Shown here one piece after another: positions 6,343-8,910 of a stretch of DNA of 8,910 bases; the first letter of the stretch is position 1; every line of letters starts with the position of its first letter. A model generated the notes under the pieces. It did not search any database. It was not told the DNA's origin and saw only the letters and a list, made by a program, of their open reading frames with translations. Made by a program: the position numbers and the translations under genes. The DNA comes from an uncultured Oscillospiraceae bacterium (GTDB lineage Bacteria > Bacillota > Clostridia > Oscillospirales > Oscillospiraceae): contig CAJTUD010000087.1 in assembly GCA_910579725.1 (NCBI GenBank), forward strand, positions 1-8,910. The letters run 5' to 3'.

Positions 6343-7239
6343 TCAAAGGTTTTGAGAAATTCCTGCTGCCAGCAGTGCCGACAGAGCTGCCTGCATCCCC
6401 TTTCCCACCCAGTGCCAGCGAAAGGACAACCCTTCCGGCGCGGTAAGGGACATGGCCTGACAGTGGACGGAAAGGCCACCCCAGCCTACGATGGCAGCGG
6501 CGGCAATGAAACCCATCCGTCCCGGCGCAAGCGCGGCGGCAGCGCCCACCATTTCCAATCCGCCCAAAACCGGCAGGGGCAGCGGTGCTGGCGGCAGAGC
6601 CGCCAGCACCTGAAAAAAAACGACAAAAGCGCAGATATTCAAAGTGGAGGCCACCGCGCCGGATACAGAGGATGTCATTGCTTGGGGAAAGGAGACTGCC
6701 TTGATCAGCAGGGATTTGCCTGTCAGAGCAAGCCCCCGGTCCTTGATAAGACGGCAAAGCGCCGCTCCCGTCAGCAGGGCCGCCAGTATATGAACCAGAT
6801 ACAGTCTGATTCCCGCCCCCGGATCCTTCAGGATTCCCGCGCCTACATAACCCATCAGAAACGCCGGGCCGCAGTTGTCGCAGAACCCCAGCAGCAGTTC
6901 CGCCTCCTGACGGGAGATACGTCCTTGGCCATACAGCCCGGCGGCGGTTTTCGCTCCGCTGGGATAGCCCCCCAGCAGTCCCGCCAGCAGAGGCAGAGCA
7001 CAAACGCCCCGCATCCGAAACAGCGGCCGCATGACAGGACCAAACAGGCTTCCCAGAGCTTCTGCCGCCCCCAGCTGGAGGAGAAGAGAAATCACCACGA
7101 AGAAGGGAAAGAGGGAGGGAATCACTGTTCTGCCGCATAGAGTCAGGCCATCCCGGACCGCGTCCGCAGCCTCCTGGGGACGGAGCAGCAGCAGAATTGC
7201 GGCGGTAAGAATTGCCAGTACGGGCAAAAATTTCTTCAT
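6343..7239 (-). CDS. YlbJ-like/nucleoside recognition (GATE) domain membrane protein
   Basis: A 298-residue integral membrane protein of the nucleoside recognition/GATE type, related to the sporulation protein YlbJ and the SpmA group. Seen: an N-terminal hydrophobic helix at about 4-19, GLTLCGRTVIPSLFPFFVV (31-49), the loop LLGGYPSGAKTAAGLYG (88-104), LLLGFCDNCGPAFLMGYVG (115-133), a second set of helices beginning at about 186 (the GATE repeat), and GWGGLSVHCQAMS near 252-264, which is a YlbJ-like C-terminal motif. It is shorter than Bacillus YlbJ, but both halves are present, so I see it as a complete short form rather than a fragment. The ATG at 7239 follows an in-frame TAA and has GGTGA upstream. 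Transport or sporulation function is not established; a solute-export or spore-envelope role is a family-based guess. Confidence 0.85.
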   Translation of the reverse strand: MKKFLPVLAILTAAILLLLRPQEAADAVRDGLTLCGRTVIPSLFPFFVVISLLLQLGAAEALGSLFGPVMRPLFRMRGVCALPLLAGLLGGYPSGAKTAAGLYGQGRISRQEAELLLGFCDNCGPAFLMGYVGAGILKDPGAGIRLYLVHILAALLTGAALCRLIKDRGLALTGKSLLIKAVSFPQAMTSSVSGAVASTLNICAFVVFFQVLAALPPAPLPLPVLGGLEMVGAAAALAPGRMGFIAAAAIVGWGGLSVHCQAMSLTAPEGLSFRWHWVGKGMQAALSALLAAGISQNL

Positions 7240-7261
7240 TTACATCACCGGTACAGAATAT

Positions 7262-7299
7262 GACCATGCCGGACAGGTTATGACCTGTCCGGCATGGTC
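7262..7299. repeat. perfect 17-bp inverted repeat before the YlbJ-like gene
   Basis: GACCATGCCGGACAGGT (7262-7278) and ACCTGTCCGGCATGGTC (7283-7299) are perfect reverse complements around the 4-base spacer TATG. Shorter arms AATAT (7257-7261) and ATATT (7305-7309) can extend it beyond an asymmetric gap. Read on the plus strand it is followed by an imperfect T-tract (7301-7312); on the minus strand, the direction of the flanking genes, there is no U-run. It could be an RNA processing/attenuation hairpin, a terminator against plus-strand antisense transcription, or a dispersed palindromic repeat. Confidence 0.85.
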
Positions 7300-7394
7300 T
7301 GTTCATATTTTTGGAAAAAATCAAACAGCTTGGGAAACGCACTGCGGTCTGTTTCAAAACCTGCGGAATACCGGATGGGGGCGGATTCTTTCAT
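7278..7394 (-). CDS. possible small ORF, 38 residues
   Basis: On the minus strand an ATG at 7394 opens a 38-residue frame (starting MKESAPIRYSAGFETD, ending YEQTMPDRS) whose stop codon lies in the loop of the hairpin at 7262-7299. It is in the same frame as the DUF1836 gene upstream, separated from it by the DUF1836 stop and 11 further sense codons. The middle part (AFPKLFDFFQKYEQ) looks like an amphipathic helix. There is no good ribosome site before the ATG, and I recognise no family. It may be a leader peptide, the residue of a decayed gene, or chance. Confidence 0.2.
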   Translation of the reverse strand: MKESAPIRYSAGFETDRSAFPKLFDFFQKYEQTMPDRS

Positions 7395-7427
7395 CAGGCA
7401 AGGCGTCTGTGCGGCTTTAAGCAGACG

Positions 7428-8015
7428 TCACTCATCGTCTTCATCGCCTGCTTCCGGCGGCTCCTCCGCCTGAAGCAGGAACTCCGTCAGGGACTTAGAA
7501 AGAGTAGAGAGAATGGCGGAAGTGGTGATGAGACTGCCCTCGCTTTCCAGCGGCAGGCGGCTGCCGCCCTCCACCAGCAGCTGACCGCCGCTGAGAGGCA
7601 GACTGCACAGAAAGCTTACGGAAGCCCGGTACTGCCGGACAAAATCTGTATACAGCGCCTGTACCGCACCCTCGCTGCGATCCTCCGGCAGCATTCTCTG
7701 AATACAGGAAATGCTCAGACTCTGTTTGAGCGTACAGATTATGACCAGATAGGCCAGATGAACCCGGGAGTATCGCTTTTTCACCGGTGGGGGCATCACC
7801 TTCATGCGGACATAGTTGTTGATGATGCTGGCGGTAATCGCTTTATCTTCCCCGTACCGCTCCAAGGGGGATAGATACCGTGTGAGCAGCAAAATCACCT
7901 GATCCATGTACAGATCCAGCTGCGGCAGGCTGTCCCAGTCCGGCAGATCAAATTTTCTCAGTCCGTCCAGCCACTGGGACAAACGTTGGGCGGCTTCTTC
8001 TCTTTCACCAGGCAT
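7428..8015 (-). CDS. DUF1836 domain-containing protein
   Basis: A 195-residue protein of the DUF1836 family, common in Firmicutes; its biochemical function is not known. Seen: the family core LPQLDLYMDQVILLLTRYLS (30-49), then ITASIINNYVRMKVMPPPVKK (60-80), RYSRVHLAYLVIICTLKQ (81-98) and LSISCIQRML (100-109). The NNYVR...PPP...RYSRVHL arrangement resembles a MerR-like winged helix-turn-helix, so DNA binding is a reasonable inference. The end is strongly acidic (EEPPEAGDEDDE). The ATG at 8015 has GGGAG about 12 bases upstream, rather far. It has its own promoter on the minus strand, divergent from the hemolysin III gene. It probably shares a transcript with the YlbJ-like gene, for which no separate promoter was found. 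Confidence 0.9.
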   Translation of the reverse strand: MPGEREEAAQRLSQWLDGLRKFDLPDWDSLPQLDLYMDQVILLLTRYLSPLERYGEDKAITASIINNYVRMKVMPPPVKKRYSRVHLAYLVIICTLKQSLSISCIQRMLPEDRSEGAVQALYTDFVRQYRASVSFLCSLPLSGGQLLVEGGSRLPLESEGSLITTSAILSTLSKSLTEFLLQAEEPPEAGDEDDE

Positions 8016-8051
8016 ATGCTTGATCCGCTCCCTTCTTTTTTGCTAAAAAGT

Positions 8052-8080
8052 AGTATAGCCTATCTGTGTGCATAATGCAA
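8052..8080 (-). promoter_or_regulatory. promoter of the DUF1836 gene
   Basis: On the minus strand TTGCAT (8080-8075) and TATACT (8057-8052) are separated by 17 bases, a good housekeeping promoter. The start point would be near 8045, about 30 bases before the ATG. Confidence 0.75.
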
Positions 8081-8114
8081 TATCTGAAATCAAAAAATAA
8101 TCCGGCGTTGATAC

Positions 8115-8143
8115 TTGACATATCTATCACAACTGGTTATACT
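8115..8143 (+). promoter_or_regulatory. promoter of the hemolysin III gene
   Basis: TTGACA (8115-8120), 17 bases, TATACT (8138-8143): a near-perfect housekeeping promoter. The start point near 8150 falls inside the AT-rich near-palindrome at 8145-8162. It is divergent from the DUF1836 promoter, with 34 bases between the two -35 boxes. Confidence 0.85.
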
Positions 8144-8144
8144 A

Positions 8145-8162
8145 ATATCAAATATTAGATAT
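8145..8162. promoter_or_regulatory. near-palindrome over the transcription start, possible operator
   Basis: ATATCAAATATTAGATAT is an 18-bp palindrome apart from one mismatched pair. It begins one base after the -10 box and covers the expected start point, a position where a bound protein would repress. Related ATATC/GATAT words also occur at 8081-8085 and 8121-8125 in the same intergenic region. Confidence 0.4.
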
Positions 8163-8195
8163 GGTGATTTGCAAAATCGCAGGAAGGAGCATCAC

Positions 8196-8843
8196 ATGGC
8201 ATCTGAAAAAATCAAGCGGCTCCAGAGCAGGGGCGAAGAGGTCGCCAACACCATTTCCCATGGGCTGGGAGCGGTACTGGCTCTGGCGGGGGCGGCTCCT
8301 CTGGCGGTGCGGGGAATTCTATCCGGTTCCGCCAAGGCAGGGTTCAGTCTGACAGCCTATGGAATCAGTCTGGTACTGCTGTATACCGCATCGGCGGTAT
8401 ACCACGGCGTGCGGAATCCGGAGATAAAAAAGCACCTGCGTATTATGGACCACTGCTCTATCTTTGTGCTGATACTGGGGACCTATGTGCCCATGTCCCT
8501 GCTGGTGGTGGGAGGAAAAACAGGCTGGATGCTGTTCCTCACCAACACCACGCTGGCGGCCATTGGGATTACTCTCAACGCCATTGACCTCAAGCGGTTT
8601 GACAAGCTGTCCCTGGCGCTGTATGGGTTGATGGGCTGGCTGGTGGTGCTGGCCATGAGGGCGATTATCGCTACGCTGCCGCCCCTGGGGCTGGGACTTC
8701 TGGTGTCGGGAGGACTGGCATATACGGTTGGGATCATTTTTTATAAATCCCAGAAGCGGTATATGCACTTTGTCTGGCACCTGTTCGTGCTGGCTGGAAG
8801 TATTTTGCAGTATTTCTGCATCGCGCTGTACTGCCTGCCGTGA
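8196..8843 (+). CDS. hemolysin III (PAQR/TrhA) family membrane protein
   Basis: A 215-residue seven-helix membrane protein of the hemolysin III/PAQR superfamily. Despite the name, most bacterial members are not proven toxins; TrhA-type members are linked to membrane homeostasis. Seen: EEVANTISHGLGAVLALAGA (14-33), SAVYH (66-70), IMDHCSIFVLILGTYVP (83-99), YGLMGWLVVLAM (143-154) and HFVWHLFVLAGS (191-202). The presumed metal ligands His70, Asp85, His191 and His195 (HxxxH) are all present. A further His that is frequent shortly after GS in the last helix is Gln205 here. The ATG at 8196 was chosen over longer frames because AAGGAG lies at 8184-8189 with 6-base spacing, and the upstream extension would run through the promoter. 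Length and ending fit the family. Own promoter at 8115-8143; single-gene transcript likely. Confidence 0.93.
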   Translation: MASEKIKRLQSRGEEVANTISHGLGAVLALAGAAPLAVRGILSGSAKAGFSLTAYGISLVLLYTASAVYHGVRNPEIKKHLRIMDHCSIFVLILGTYVPMSLLVVGGKTGWMLFLTNTTLAAIGITLNAIDLKRFDKLSLALYGLMGWLVVLAMRAIIATLPPLGLGLLVSGGLAYTVGIIFYKSQKRYMHFVWHLFVLAGSILQYFCIALYCLP

Positions 8844-8879
8844 CAGCTGCACACAGCGCTTTTATTCAAAGCAAAGCCG

Positions 8880-8910
8880 TTGCCGGGGCGCACAATGTGC
8901 GCCCCGGCAA
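8880..8910 (+). terminator. GC-rich hairpin at the window edge, probable terminator
   Basis: TTGCCGGGGCGCAC (8880-8893) and GTGCGCCCCGGCAA (8897-8910) form a perfect 14-bp stem with loop AAT. The left flank reads AAAGCCG, so the stem may continue past the end of the window as CGGCTTT, giving the T-tract. The position, 36 bases after the hemolysin III stop, fits a terminator, but the tail cannot be seen. Confidence 0.65.

Noticed and set aside
6352..7140. 262-codon open frame on the plus strand opposite the YlbJ-like gene
   Set aside because: Low-complexity Arg/Gln/Ser-rich reading antisense to a gene with clear membrane helices and family motifs; no ribosome site.
8823..8864. GCGCTGT/ACAGCGC 7-bp pairing followed by TTTTATT at the end of the hemolysin III gene
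   Set aside because: The loop is 23 bases and one arm is inside the coding region; the perfect 14-bp stem at 8880-8910 is a far better terminator candidate.
1..8910. CRISPR arrays, tRNA/rRNA genes, transposases, phage genes or toxin-antitoxin pairs
   Set aside because: None seen: no regularly spaced repeats, no cloverleaf-like sequence noticed by eye, and no mobile-element or toxin motif in any convincing coding frame.

Overview
The window looks like chromosomal DNA of a gut-type clostridium, most plausibly Oscillospiraceae (the Flavonifractor/Oscillibacter/Intestinimonas range). This is inferred from moderately high GC coding DNA, SigA-type promoters, strong AGGAGG-like ribosome sites, frequent GTG/TTG starts, and a set of Clostridia-typical families (DUF1836, DUF2500, DUF523, a YlbJ-like membrane protein). 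I see no insertion sequence, phage gene, CRISPR array, tRNA or rRNA. It reads mostly as an ordinary housekeeping/accessory region.

Layout. Bases 1-220 are a leader region with a consensus SigA promoter. Bases 221-2194 encode a membrane chemoreceptor (Cache-type sensor, HAMP, methyl-accepting signalling domain), closed by a perfect-stem terminator. A 458-base gap (2195-2652) holds that terminator, an AT-rich stretch with unexplained inverted repeats, and the promoter of the next operon. From 2653 to 5746 five genes run in the same direction with gaps of 17 bases or less or 4-base overlaps: ychF (translation-associated ATPase), a DUF1624/HGSNAT-like membrane acyltransferase relative, a NUDIX hydrolase, a DUF523 (TudS-like) protein and a DUF2500 membrane-anchored protein. 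A strong terminator follows. Three consecutive genes in this operon lack ATG starts (GTG, TTG, TTG), and the DUF523 start overlaps the NUDIX stop, which suggests translational coupling.

At 5887-6342 lies a Cro/C1-type regulator with its own promoter and a nearby palindrome. It converges with, and directly abuts, a minus-strand YlbJ/nucleoside-recognition-type (GATE domain) membrane protein (7239-6343). Upstream of that on the minus strand is a DUF1836 gene (8015-7428), with a candidate 38-residue ORF and a perfect 17-bp hairpin between the two. The DUF1836 gene is divergent from a hemolysin III/PAQR family membrane protein (8196-8843). The shared intergenic region has a good SigA promoter on each strand and a near-palindrome over the probable transcription start of the hemolysin III gene. 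The window ends in the middle of, or right after, a GC-rich hairpin that is probably the terminator of that gene.

Functionally, the NUDIX and DUF523 neighbours suggest clean-up of damaged or modified nucleotides and bases. The other genes are membrane, sensory and regulatory functions with no obvious common pathway. I did not find convincing evidence of a new defence or mobile system; the best leads are the hairpin/small-ORF element in front of the YlbJ-like gene, the structured gap before ychF, and the candidate operators.
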